The notes under the pieces: generated by a model | Told to the model about the DNA's origin: nothing | Seen by the model: only the letters and a program-made list of their open reading frames with translations | The model's database searches: none | Made by a program: the position numbers and the translations under genes | Assembly: GCF_014205015.1 (NCBI RefSeq) | Contig: NZ_JACHMO010000001.1 | Location: 1,240,001-1,304,000, forward strand | DNA: 64,000 nt | DNA from: Saccharothrix ecbatanensis | GTDB taxonomy: Bacteria > Actinomycetota > Actinomycetes > Mycobacteriales > Pseudonocardiaceae | Direction of reading: 5' to 3' | Shown: piece by piece, positions 51,310-63,200 of the stretch | Numbering within the stretch: the stretch's first letter is position 1 | How the letters are laid out: each line of letters opens with the position of its first letter

Positions 51310-52743
51310 TCAGTTCGTGGCCAACTCGGCGTTCACCTTACGTCGCCGGAAGATCACCCGGGAGCCGTTCTTCGGGATGTTGACGACGATGCGGCTGTGC
51401 GCGGGTTCCGGCTTCGGGTCGGCCCGCTCGACCACGCAGGTGGTGAAGATCGCCGTCAACGTGGCCTTCAGCTCGGTGAACGCGATCCGGTCGCCGAGGC
51501 AACGGGTGTGCCCGCCGCCGAACGGGATCCACGTGTGCGAGCCGGGCTTGGTGCCGAACCAGCGCTCGGGCTGGAACTCCTCCGGCTGCGAGTAGGTGTC
51601 CGCGTCCCGGTTGAGCAGGTAGGCGCTGGCCCACAGGCGGTCACCGGGCTGGTACTGCACGCCGCCGATCACGATCGGCTTGACGATCGCGCGGGGCACG
51701 ATCTGGAGGATCGGCGAGCCGAGCCGCAGCACCTCGTGCACCACCGCGTCCAGGTACTTGTCGCTGGCGCCCTCGTCGATCTCGGCGATCAGCTTGTCGA
51801 GCGCGTCCGGGTTCCGGGTGAGGAACTCCAACGCCCAGCAGATGGCCGAGGCGGTCGTTTCCGTACCGGCCAGGAACTGCGTCATGATCTCGTCGCGCAT
51901 CTCGATCCTGGTCGGCGACGAACCGTCCTTGTTGGTGATCGACAGCATCACCCCGAGCAGGTCGTCACCGGGCGCGCCGGACTTGATCCGCTCGTCGATC
52001 GCCTGGTCGACCATCTTGTGGAGCTGCTCACGCTGCTTGAGGAACGTGTTGATGCCGTTGGGGCGCATCGCCTTCAGCATCGCCATCCGCCAAGCGGGCA
52101 GCCGGTGGAACATCGTCATGGACGACGTGCGGGAGTTGAAGGTCAGCATCTTCATGACCAGTTCGAGCATCTCGTCCTGGCGGGACGGGCGGTGCTCCCC
52201 GAAGAGGACCTCCATGATCACCAAGGTGGTGTAGCGGTGTGCGTACGGGTGCACGGACACCGCCTCGTCGCGCGGCCAGGACGCGACGGTCTCGTTGGCC
52301 AGGTCGTAGACGGCCCGCTCGACGCGCTTCAGCGCCGAGCCGCGGAAACTCGGCATGACCGCGCGACGCCGCTCGAGGTGCGCTTCCTCCTCCAGGAAGG
52401 CGAGTCCGTTCTGGCCGGTCCACTTCTCGATCGGGCCGTTGCTGGAACCGGTGTGCACCTTGTCCCGGGGCGCGAGGAACATCTCCTTCACGTCCTGCGG
52501 CGCGGAGACCACGTGAATGCGGATGCCGGGGATGATCGTCACCCGGAACCGGTGGCCGTACTTGGCGCGGGACTCGCTGAAGAACTTCTCCGGGCGAGCC
52601 CAGATGCCGAGCACCTGGCGGATCCTCGATAGTTCCACCACCGGCAGCGCGGTGGAGGGGATGACGGCCTGGGGGGTCGGCGCGGTGTGGTCGACCGGGC
52701 ACTTGCCCTCGGCCACGTCGGGCGCGTTGCTGGAGTGGTCCAC
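51310..52743 (-). CDS. Cytochrome P450, PKS tailoring enzyme
   Basis: The roughly 477-residue P450 has the oxygen-binding I-helix LAGTETTASA, the ExxR pair in VHEVLRLG and the heme loop FGGGHTRCLGDR with the axial Cys. The start chosen is GTG 52743 with AAGGAAG 8 bases before; ATG 52761 is possible. It resembles bacterial class P450s with fatty-acid-like or polyketide substrates. It lies 35 bases after the exporter gene in the PKS run, so it probably oxidises the released polyketide. Confidence 0.9.
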   Translation of the reverse strand: MDHSSNAPDVAEGKCPVDHTAPTPQAVIPSTALPVVELSRIRQVLGIWARPEKFFSESRAKYGHRFRVTIIPGIRIHVVSAPQDVKEMFLAPRDKVHTGSSNGPIEKWTGQNGLAFLEEEAHLERRRAVMPSFRGSALKRVERAVYDLANETVASWPRDEAVSVHPYAHRYTTLVIMEVLFGEHRPSRQDEMLELVMKMLTFNSRTSSMTMFHRLPAWRMAMLKAMRPNGINTFLKQREQLHKMVDQAIDERIKSGAPGDDLLGVMLSITNKDGSSPTRIEMRDEIMTQFLAGTETTASAICWALEFLTRNPDALDKLIAEIDEGASDKYLDAVVHEVLRLGSPILQIVPRAIVKPIVIGGVQYQPGDRLWASAYLLNRDADTYSQPEEFQPERWFGTKPGSHTWIPFGGGHTRCLGDRIAFTELKATLTAIFTTCVVERADPKPEPAHSRIVVNIPKNGSRVIFRRRKVNAELATN

Positions 52744-52778
52744 TGTCTTTGCTTCCTTCATCTCGGTGACCGGGTGGT

Positions 52779-54218
52779 TCAATTGGCCCGACTTGCCGTT
52801 TCCGCAGGCGCCGCGGGCTCGTGCCCGGTCACCGCCGACGGTTTGCCCACTTCGGCCGGGGCCGGGCGGTTCACCGGGCCGACCGCGAGCAAGGCGAGCC
52901 CGCTGGCCAAGCCCGCGCCTGCCATGATCATGAACGCTACTTGGAACGAGGCGAGATCCGGGGCACCGGCGAGCACGGCCGCCACCACGGCGACACCGAG
53001 CGCCATGCCGATCTGGCGGGACATGGCCGACATGCCGGTGCCGGTCGCCATGCGCTCCGGCGGCAGCGACAGCGTGGCGGCGGCGGCCAGCGCGGGCAGG
53101 ATGAGGCCGAACCCGATGCCGCCGATGATCGATCCGGGCAGGAAGCCGCCGCCGAAGTCCGGGGTGCCGTCCAGCACGAGTGCCCACCAGACGCCCGCGG
53201 CCGAGAAGAGGATGCCGCCGACCAGCCCGATCAGGCGCACTCCGTAGCGGACGGCCAGGATGCCGCTGGGAACGGCGAAGAAAGCGGCGGCCACCGGTCC
53301 CGGCGCGATCTCCATGGCGCCCCGCAGCGTCGAGTGCTGCCAGATCTGGGTCAGGAAGAGGATCGTGGACAAGGCCATCGCGCCGACGCCCATGAAGAAC
53401 AAGGCGGTGGCGACGTTGCCCAGGGCCACGTTCCTGATCCTGAGGAGAGCGGGTTCGATGACCGGGGCGGGGTGCCGAAGCGCCCGCCGCACGGTGTAGA
53501 CGAGACCAAGCGCGCCCACCACCGACAGGCCGATGACCTGGGCGCTGCCCCAGCCCCACGACTGCCCCTGGGAGATCGCCGCGACGAGCGCCGCGACCGT
53601 CGCCGCGAGCACGACGATGCCGAGCATGTCGGGGACGGGACCGGCTTCCTTCTCGGACTTCGGCAGCGCCCAGATGCCGATCGCCACGGCCACCACCCCG
53701 AGGGGGAGGTTCACGATGAAGATCGCGCGCCAGTCGGACTGGGCGAGCAGGCCACCCAGCGGCAGCGCGGCGGCGGAGCCGACCCCGCCCACCGCGGTCC
53801 ACAGGCCGATCGCGATGCCGCGCCGGTGCGCGGGGAAGAGCCCGAGCAGCAGCCCCAGGGAGCTGGGCGCCATCAACGCGGCGCCGACGCCTTGCAGCGC
53901 CCGTGTCGCCACGAGCACTTCGAGCGAGGTCGCCGCGGCGCAGATCGCCGATGCCACGGTGAACAGCGCCAGGCCGAGCAGGAAGACCTGCTTGCGCCCC
54001 GACCGGTCCGCCCAGCGGCCACTGGGCAGCAGCAGCGCGGCGAACGTGATCGCGTAGGCGCTCATCACCCAGGACAGCGAGGTCAGGCTCGCGGACTGGA
54101 AGGTCTTCTGCATGCTCGGGAAGGCGATGTTCACGATCAGCATGTCGACCGCGGAGATGAACACCCCGATGAGGATGACCGTGATGGCCATACCCCGGCG
54201 GAGCGTGTCGTTGCTCAT
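52779..54218 (-). CDS. DHA2-family (14-TM) MFS exporter
   Basis: The 479-residue transporter has about 14 membrane helices and the DHA2 motifs ADRSGRKQVFLLG and LGGLLAQSDWRAIFIVNLPLG. Its ATG overlaps the PKS stop by 4 bases, so it is co-translated with the PKS. It is the probable product exporter and self-resistance gene. Confidence 0.92.
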   Translation of the reverse strand: MSNDTLRRGMAITVILIGVFISAVDMLIVNIAFPSMQKTFQSASLTSLSWVMSAYAITFAALLLPSGRWADRSGRKQVFLLGLALFTVASAICAAATSLEVLVATRALQGVGAALMAPSSLGLLLGLFPAHRRGIAIGLWTAVGGVGSAAALPLGGLLAQSDWRAIFIVNLPLGVVAVAIGIWALPKSEKEAGPVPDMLGIVVLAATVAALVAAISQGQSWGWGSAQVIGLSVVGALGLVYTVRRALRHPAPVIEPALLRIRNVALGNVATALFFMGVGAMALSTILFLTQIWQHSTLRGAMEIAPGPVAAAFFAVPSGILAVRYGVRLIGLVGGILFSAAGVWWALVLDGTPDFGGGFLPGSIIGGIGFGLILPALAAAATLSLPPERMATGTGMSAMSRQIGMALGVAVVAAVLAGAPDLASFQVAFMIMAGAGLASGLALLAVGPVNRPAPAEVGKPSAVTGHEPAAPAETASRAN

Positions 54219-57200
54219 GCGTGGATCCAACTTTCGATTTCGTCAGCGGTGGTGGTGGCGGCGGCCTCGATGAGGGCGAAGTGGTCGGCCGCGACCACGG
54301 TGTGGACGTCGGTGGTCTCCCACCGCGTTCCGGCCCGGTCCGTTCCGCCGTCGAGCGGCTCGGCCGCCCGGATCATCAGGGTCTTGGCGGAAATCGGCGT
54401 CTGCCGGTGGTGCGCGAACAGGCGCAGGTAGGTGCCCATGGACAGCCAGTTCGCGTCGGAGATGGAGAGGTCGCGCCGCTCGTGCGCGATGATCTCCGTC
54501 ATCATCGCCGCGAAGGCCTGCCCGACATGCTCACCGTCGACCTGCTCACCGTCGCCGTCGAGGGCCAACGTGTCGATCATGACGACCCCGGTCGGCGCGG
54601 CGCCCGAGGTTTCGAGGCGTTCGGCCAGGGCGTGCGCCACGATGCCGCCCATGGAGTAGCCGACCAGGACGAACGGCGCGTCGCCGACGGCCGTGCGGAT
54701 CTCGCCTTCCAGAACTTCCAGGGCGACCTCCCTGGACTGCGGTGACAGCCCGGTGCCGAAGCCGGGCAGCGAGCAGACGTGCACATCCCGCACGCCCTCG
54801 AAGCGGTCGGCCAGCCGCATGAACTGCTCCTGGCCGGAGCCGACGACGTACACGTAGGACGGCACGCAGACGATCTTCACCCGGCCCGGCCCGGAGGCGA
54901 GCTGCGCGACCCGTCCGTCGGTGTCGGGCAGCTCGGCGGCCGAGGAGAAGACGGGCCCGCGGCCCGCGGCGTCCACGAGCTGCCGCAACGCCTCGGGCAT
55001 GGTCCCGTTCTCGGCGGCGTGCTTGAGCCGCACGCTGATCATGTCCTCGGTCGGTGCGCCGGCGTCCGCCGTCCCGGTACCGACGAGCTTGAGCAGCTGC
55101 CGTGCGATCTCGGCCGGGGTGGGGTGCTCGAAGACGAACGACACGGGCAGGCGCAGGCCGGTCGCCTGGGCGAGCCGGTTGCGCAGCCCGACCGCGGTCA
55201 TCGAGTCCATGCCGAGTTCGGTGAGCTTGCGCTCGACGTCGACCTGGTCGGCGGAGTGGTGGCCGAGCACGGCCGCCACCTGAGCCTTGACCAGGTCCAA
55301 CGCGACGCCGTCCTGGTCCGCGTCGGACACCCCGGCCAGCCGCTGCGCGAGCGAGCCGCCCTCCGTCGCACGCTTGGCGGGCAGCCGGACCAGACCGCGC
55401 AACAGCGCGGGGAGGGACTCCTCACGGGCCTGCGCCCGCAACGCCGCCATGTCCAGTCGCACCGGCGCCAGCAGTGCGGCGTCCACGCCGACGGCGTGGT
55501 CGAACAGCGCCAGTCCGCTCTCCAGGGACAGGTCCGCGGTGCCCGCCGACCCGACGGCGTCGGGCGTTGCCCCCGCCCAGGCTCCCCACGCCAGCACGGT
55601 CCCGGCGAGTCCTGCCGAGCGGCGCCTGCGCACCAGCGCCTCCGCGCATGCCGCGTCCACGGACGCGACCGGGGCCACCTCCCGGCCGCCGCCGATGGCG
55701 GCGAACGAGGAGAACAGCACGAATGCGGAAAGGTCCAGTCGCTCGGTCGCCGCGTGCAGCTGCCAGGCCAGGTCCAGCCTGTCACCGTCGAGGTCGCCGC
55801 CGGTGTGCAGCACCGCCGTGAGCGGCTGCTCCAGGGACTCGATCAGCGGGGCCAGCCGGTCCGGGGCAGCGGTCTCGACGCGCGCCCGCGCGCCGAGACC
55901 TTCCAGTTCCCCGACCAGTTCTGCCACGCCGTGTCCATCGTGACCTTGCTCGGTGAGCAGGAGCAGGTTCCTGACGCCGTGCCGGGCCGCCAGGTGCTTC
56001 GCCAGCGCTGAGCCCGCGCGGGTCGAGCCGCCGGTGATCAGGACGGTGCCCTCGGGGTCCAGCGGCCTCGTCCGGTCCGCGGCTCCGGCGGACACACGGG
56101 CCAGTCTGGGAACCAGGACCTGCCCACCGCGCACGGCGAGCCGCGGTTCGTCCAGGTCGAGCAACGCGCTCCACTCCGGCTCGCCATCCGCGTCCACCAC
56201 GACGAAACGACCGGGGTCCTGGGCCTGCGCGGCCCGGACCACACCCCACACCGCTGCCTGCGCGGCATCGGGGACTTCATCCCCGACACCCACTGCGGCA
56301 CGCGTCGTCACCACGAGCGTGGCCGCGCCCAACCGCGTGCACGCCGACCACTGGCGCACCAGATCCGACGCCTCGGCCGCCGCGGCGCGCACGGCTGCCA
56401 GACCGTCCGAGGCAGAGGTGTCGATCGCGGCCAGCACGACCCGGGGGGCCGCGGCGCCACCGTCGACAGCCCGTTCGAGCGCGGCCAGGTCCTCGAACCG
56501 GTCCGCCGCACCCCCGACCCCACCCAGACCGGCCAACCGCACCGGCCGGGCAACCCCGACCGGGACCGGGACCCAGTCCACCCCGTACATCGAGTTCTGC
56601 TCCCGGCGCAGCGCCTCCAGGTGGGCCTGGTCGGGCTCGCGGAACACGACCCGATCCACCTGCGCCACCGGCGCGCCGTTGACGTCGAAGACGTCCAGCC
56701 GCAGGGTGTCGCCGTCGGCGGTGACGCGGGCCCGGCCCCGGGTGGCGCCGGTCGCGGCCAACCGCACTCCCGACCACGAGACCGGCAACTTCGCCGCGCC
56801 CTGCTCGCCGAAGCTCAGCTGCCCGATGTGCAGCGCGGACTCGAACAGGGCCGGGTGGATCCCGAAGCTGTCCACCTCGGTGCCGTCCGCGAGCGCGAGC
56901 TCGGCGTACGCCGCACCGTCCAGGGTCCACACCGCCCGCAGGCCTTGCAGCGCGGGGCCGCAGTCCAGGCCGAGTCCCGCCAAGGACGCGTACAACGCGT
57001 CGACCGACACGGACTCCGCACCCGCCGGCGGCCACTCGCCCTGCCAACCGGGCAGGGGCTCGGCGTCCGGCGCGAGCCAACCACGGCAGTGGCAGGTCGA
57101 CTCGGCGTGCTTGTCGCCATCCGGCCGGGAGTAGACCGCCACCTCGCGGCGACCGTCCGCGCCGAGACCGCCGACGATCACCTGGATGTGCAGCGCCGAA

Positions 57201-60200
57201 CCCTCCGACACCAGCAGCGGCGCCAGGAACATCATCTCGTCGAGCAGCGGGGCCTCGACCTCACGGCCCGCGGCCAGCGCCAGTTCGACCAGCGTCGTGC
57301 TGGGCGTGACCGGGAGGCCGAACGCGCCGTGGTCGCGGAGCCAGGGCTGGGAGTCCTGGGAGAGGCGACCGGTGAGCACCCACTCGTCCCGGTCGGCGAG
57401 CTGCACGGCCGCCGCCAGCACGGGGTGCCCGACGTCGCCGAGGCCGGCGGAGCCGCGGTCACCGACGTGCTGACTCGCGCTCGGCCAGTACCGCCTGCGC
57501 TGGAAGGCGTAGGTGGGCAGGGGGACCTGCCGCGCGCCGGAGTCGGCGAAGCAGGCGTCCCAGTCGACCTTGACGCCGGCGACGTGCGCCTCGCCGAGTG
57601 AGAGCAGGAAGCGGTTCAGGCCGCCCTGGTCCCGCCGCAGCGAGCCGAGCACGCCGACCCTGCCTTCGACCCGCGCGGCGGCGATGGTGTCCTCCACCGG
57701 CACGACCAGCATGGGGTGCGGGGAGATCTCCACGAAGCAACTCGCGCCGTTGTCGATCAGCGCCCGGATCGCCGGCTCGAAGCCGACCGGGTTGCGCAGG
57801 TTGGCGTACCAGTAGTCCGCGTCCATCGTCGCGGTGTCGATGAACGCCCCGAGCGCCGTCGAGTACAGCGGGACGTTCCCGCGGCGTGGCGTGACCGGGG
57901 CGAAGGCCGCCAGCATCTCGTCGCGGGCCACCTCCACGTGCGCCGAGTGCGAGGCGAAGGTGGCGGCGAGCTTCTTCGCCCGGATCTCCTCGCGTTCACA
58001 CCGCGCCACGAGCTCGTCGATCGAATCCGTGTCGCCCGCGATGATCACCGCCGCCGGACCGTTGATCGCCGCCACCGTCACGCGATCCCCGTACGACGCG
58101 ATCAGCTGCCGGACCTGCTCGGCGGGCAACCCGACCGAGGCGATGCAGGTCGTTCCCACGAGCATGTCCCGGGCCACCTGGCTGCGTCGCGCCACGACCC
58201 TGGCCGCATCCCGCAGCGAGAGGGCGCCCGCGACGTACGCCGCGGCGATCTCGCCCTGCGAGTGCCCCACCACGGCCGACGGCTCGACGCCGTAGGACCG
58301 CCACAAGGCGGCCAGACCCGCCATCACGGCGAACAAGGCAGGCTGCACGACGTCGACCTGTTGCAGGGACGGCGCATCGGCCGCACCTCGCAGCACGTCC
58401 TCCAACCGCCAGTCGACGAACTCCGCCAGGGCTTCTCCACACGCGGCGATCTCGGCGGCGAAGACGGGGGAGGAGTCGAGCAGTTCGACCGCCATGCCCA
58501 GCCACTGGCCACCCTGACCCGGGAACACGAACACCGGCTTGACGGCGCCGGAGGGGCGGCCCGAGGCCGTCCGCTCCGTCGGGTCGCCCACGGCGAAGGC
58601 GGCCAGTTCGGCGGCCAGCTCGTCCCGGTCGCCCGCCACGAACACCGCCTGGTGGTCCAGCCGGGCTCGCGTCGCCAGCTGGGAGTACCCGAGGTCGGGC
58701 AAGGAGAGCCCGGGGTTCTCCAGCACGTGCAGGCGCAGCCGCTCGGCTTGGGCCCGCAGGGCGGGCTCGGTGCGCGCGGACAGCAGCACCGGCGTCGCGG
58801 GCGCCGGGGCGACGGCCTCGGGAACGACGGCCTCGGATCCGTCGACTTCGACGTCGGTGGGCGCCTCTTCGAGGATGATGTGCGCGTTGGTGCCGCTCAC
58901 CCCGAAGGACGACACGCCCGCGCGGCGGGGACGGCCGTGGCCGTTCCACTCCCTGGCTTCGGTCAGCAGCTCGACCTCGCCGGAGTCCCAGTCGATGTGC
59001 GAGGACGGCGTCTCCGCGTGCAGGGTCCGGGGCAGGACCCCGTGCCGCATCGCCATCACCATCTTGATCACACCGGCGACACCGGCCGCACCCGAGGTGT
59101 GGCCGATGTTCGACTTGATCGAGCCGAGCCACAGGGGCCCGTTCGCGCGTTCCCGGCCGTACGTCGCCAACAGGGCGTGTGCCTCGATCGGATCACCGAG
59201 CGCGGTGCCCGTGCCGTGACCCTCGACCACGTCCACATCGGACGGGGTCAGTCCGGCGTTGGCCAGCGCCTGTCGGATGACCCGCTCCTGAGCGGGGCCG
59301 CTCGGCGCGGTCAGACCGTTGCTCGCGCCGTCCTGGTTGATCGCCGTGCCCCGGACGAGGCCGAGGATGCGCCGTCCGTTGCGCTGGGCGTCGGACAACC
59401 GCTCCAGCACCACAAGGCCGAGCCCGTCGGCGAAACCGGTGCCGTCGGCCGAAGCCGAGTAGGCGCGGCAGCGGCCGTCCGGGGAGTTCGCCCGTTGACG
59501 GGTGAACTCCGTGAACGTGATCGGCGTCGTCATGAACGTCACGCCGCCGACCAACGCGAGGGAGCACTCGCCGCTCCTCAGCGACTGCGCCGCCAGGTGC
59601 ATCGCCACGCCCGAGGAGGAGCAGGCCGTCTCCACCGACACGGCGGGACCTTCCAACCCCAGGGTGTAGGCGATGCGGCCCGAGGCGACGCTGGACATGG
59701 TGCCGGTGAGGCGGTAGCCCTCGTACTCGCTCGGCACGAGCATCCCGTAGTCGGCGCCGGTGATGCCGAGGAAGACGCCGGTGTCGCTGCCCCGCAAGGA
59801 GGTCGGGTCGATACCGGAGCGCTCGAAAGCCTCCCAGGACGTCTCCAGCAGCAGGCGCTGCTGGGGGTCCATGGCCATGGACTCGCGGGGGCTGATCCCG
59901 AAGAACTCGGCGTCGAAGTCACCCATGCCGGAGATGAAGCCACCGCCGCGGGCGTCGGTCGTGCCGATCTTCTCGATGTCCGTGCTGTAGAGCCCTTCCA
60001 GGTCCCAGCCCCGGTCGGTCGGGAACGGGCCGATCACGTCGCGGCCCTCGGCCACCAGTTCCCACAGCTCTTCGGGGGAGGTGACGCCGCCGGGGTAGCG
60101 GCAGCCGATGCCGACGATCGCCAGCGGCTCGTCCACCGCCCCGTGCCGCTTCTGCGCGGCGGGCAGGGCAGTCCCCGCGGTGCCGTCGACCTCGGCGAGC

Positions 60201-63200
60201 AGCAGCCGGGCGATGGCCACCGGCGTGGGGTGGTCGAAGACAACGGTGGCCGCCAGCCGCACGCCGGTGCTGTGCGAGAGGCGGTTGCGCAGTTCGACCG
60301 CGCTGACGGAGTCGAAGCCGAGGTCCTTGAAGGCACGCTCGATGTCGACCTCGTCGGCGGAGTCGTGGCCGAGCACGGCGGCGACCTGCGCCCGCACCAG
60401 GTCGAGCACCACGCGTTCCCGCTCGGCTTCCGGCACCTCGGCCAGGCGTCGAGCCAGGCTCCCGCCCGCCGCGGTACGGCGGTTGGGCACCTGCACCAGT
60501 CCACGCAGCAGGGCAGGTAGCTGCCCTGCGCGGGCCTGGTCGCGCAGGATGGCCAGGTCCAGCTCGACCGGGACCAGCAGCGGCTCGTCGCCGGCGACGC
60601 AGCGGTCGAAGAGTTCGAGTCCGAACTCGGCCGAGAGCGTGCGGATACCGGCTTGCGCGAGGCGGGCGAGGCTGGCCTCGTCGAGTTCGGCGGCAATGCC
60701 ACGGCCGTCGGCCCAGAAGCCCCAGGCGAGCACGGCGCCCACGAGTCCGGCCGAGCGGCGGCTGCGGGCCAAAGCCTGCACGGCCGCGTCCGCCGCGGAC
60801 GACGCGGCTTGGCCAGGGCTGCCGATCAGCGCGGCGAAAGAGGAGAACAGCACGAAGGCGGCGAGGTCCGCGTCGGCGGTCAGCTCGTGCAGGTGCCACG
60901 CGGCGTCCGCGTTGACCCGCAAGACCTGCTCCAGCCGTTCCGCGGAGAGGGCCTCGATCAGACCCGCGTCGGGCAGGCCCGCCATGTGCACGACCGCGGT
61001 CAACGGGCGTTCCAGGGAACCGAGCAGCCCTGCCAGCTGGTCGCGATCGGTGACGTCACAGGCTTCGACCCGCACCTGCGCGCCGAGGGACTCCAGCGTG
61101 GCGACCAGGTCGGCGGCGCCGTCGGCGGCCGGCCCACGGCGACTGACCAGCAGCAGGTGGCGGGCGCCGTGGCGCTTGACGATGTGCTCGGCGAACAGGG
61201 CGCCCAACGCGCCGGTGCCGCCGGTGATCAGGACAGTGCCGTCGGGGTCCAGCGGCCTCGTCCGATCCGTGGAACCGGTGGGCACACGGGCCAACCTCGG
61301 CGCCAGGACCCGACCACCGCGCACCGCGAGCTGGGGCTCGTCCAGGTCCAGCAGCGCGCCCCACTCCGGTTCACCCGCCACCTCCACGTCCACCAGGAGG
61401 AAACGACCGGGATGCTCGGACTGCGCGGCCCGCACGACACCCGCCACGGCCGCCTGTGCCGAATCGGGAACCTCGTTCCCGACACCCACCGCACCGCGCG
61501 TGGTGACCACCAAGGTGGCCTCGCCCAGCTGCCTGCACGCCAGCCAGCGCTGCGCCAAGGCCAACGCCTCGGCAGCGGCGGCGCGCACGTCCGCGGCGGG
61601 AGTGTCGATCAGGGCCAGCACGACGTGAGGTGCCGCGGCACCACCGTCAACGGCCAGTTCGAGCCCGGCCAGGTCGTCGTACCGATCCCCGCCGCCCACG
61701 GCTCCGCCCAGAGCGGCGGTGCGCACAGTCCTGGACGCCTCGGCCTGGACCGGAACCCACTCCATCCGGAACAACGAGTTCTGCCTCCGGCGCAACTCTT
61801 CGAGGTGAACCGAATCGGCCTCACGGGCAGTGATCCGGTCCACGCACGCCACGGGCGTGCCCTCGGCGTCGAAGATGTCGAGCCGCAGCGCGTTGTCGCC
61901 CACGGGCGTGATGCGTGCCCGTGCCTGTGTCACGTCGGCACCCGCCAGCCGCACTCCCGCCCAGGTACCCGCGGACAGGGAAGCGTCGGGTTGCCGAGCG
62001 CCGTGCAGCGCGGACTCCAGCAGGGCCGGGTGGACGCTGAAGGCGCCTGCCGTGACGCCGTCGGGCAGCGCGAGTTCGGCGTACACCTCGGGACCGAGAG
62101 TCCACGCCGCCTGCACGCCCTGCAACACCGGACCGCAGTCCACGCCGAGTTCCGCCAAAGTGGCGTACAACGCGTCGACCGACACGGGCTCGGCACCTGC
62201 CGGCGGCCACTCGCCCTGCGTGCTGGTCAGCGGCTCGGCATCGGGGACGAGCCGGCCCCGCGCGTGGCAGGTGACCGCGGCGGACTGTTCCTCGTCCGCC
62301 TCCGGCCGCGAGTAGATCGCCACCTCGCGGTGGCCGTCGGCGTCGGCCTGACCGAGCGTGACCTGGACGCGGACGGCGTCATCGCCCAGGACCAGTGGCG
62401 CTTCCAGGTTCAATTCCGCGAGCTGGGCGCACCCCACGCGGTTGCCCGCGGACAGCGCCAGCTCCACGAACGCGGCGCCGGGAAGGGCGACCGCGCCGAA
62501 CAGCGCGTGGTCGCGCGTCCACGGCTGCGACTCCTGGGAGACGCGGCCGGTGAGCACCCATTCGTCCTGGTCGCCGACCTTCACGGCCGCCGCCAGGATG
62601 GGGTGCTCGACGCGGCTCAGGCCCACCGCGGAGGCATCGGCCAGACCTGTGCCGGAGAGCCAGTAGCGCTTGTGCTGGAAGGCGTAGGTCGGCAGGGGGA
62701 CCTGTCGCGCGCCGGAGTCGGCGAAGCGGGCGGCCCAGTCGACCTTGACGCCGGCGATGTGCGCCTCGCCGAGCGAGAGGGTGAAGCGGGCCAGGCCGCC
62801 TTCGTCACGGCGCAGGGAGCCGACCACTCCGATCCGGTCGACCGCGCCGTGAGCGGCGATCGTCTCCTCCACCGCCATGGTGAGGACCGGATGCGGAGAC
62901 ATTTCGATGAAGCAGCCGGTGCCGTGGTCGATGAGGGCGCGGATGGCGGGTTCGAAGTCCACCTGCCCGCGGAGGTTGGTGTACCAGTAGTCGGCGTTCA
63001 TCGTGGTGGTGTCGATGAACCCGTTGGTGGCGGTGGAGTAGAAGGGGATCGTCGCGGTTTTGGGCTCGGTGGGCGCCAGTGCCTTGACCAGGTCGGTGCG
63101 GATTGCTTCGACGTAGTGGGAGTGGGAGGCGTAGTCGACGGCGATGCGGCGTGCGCGGATGTCGTCTTGCTGGCAGGTGGCGAGGATGGCGTCGAGTGCT

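Noticed and set aside
57716..60520. More than 900 codons open on the plus strand inside the PKS
   Set aside because: Antisense to KS2-AT2, which have intact active-site motifs; the composition is that of a reversed PKS frame.
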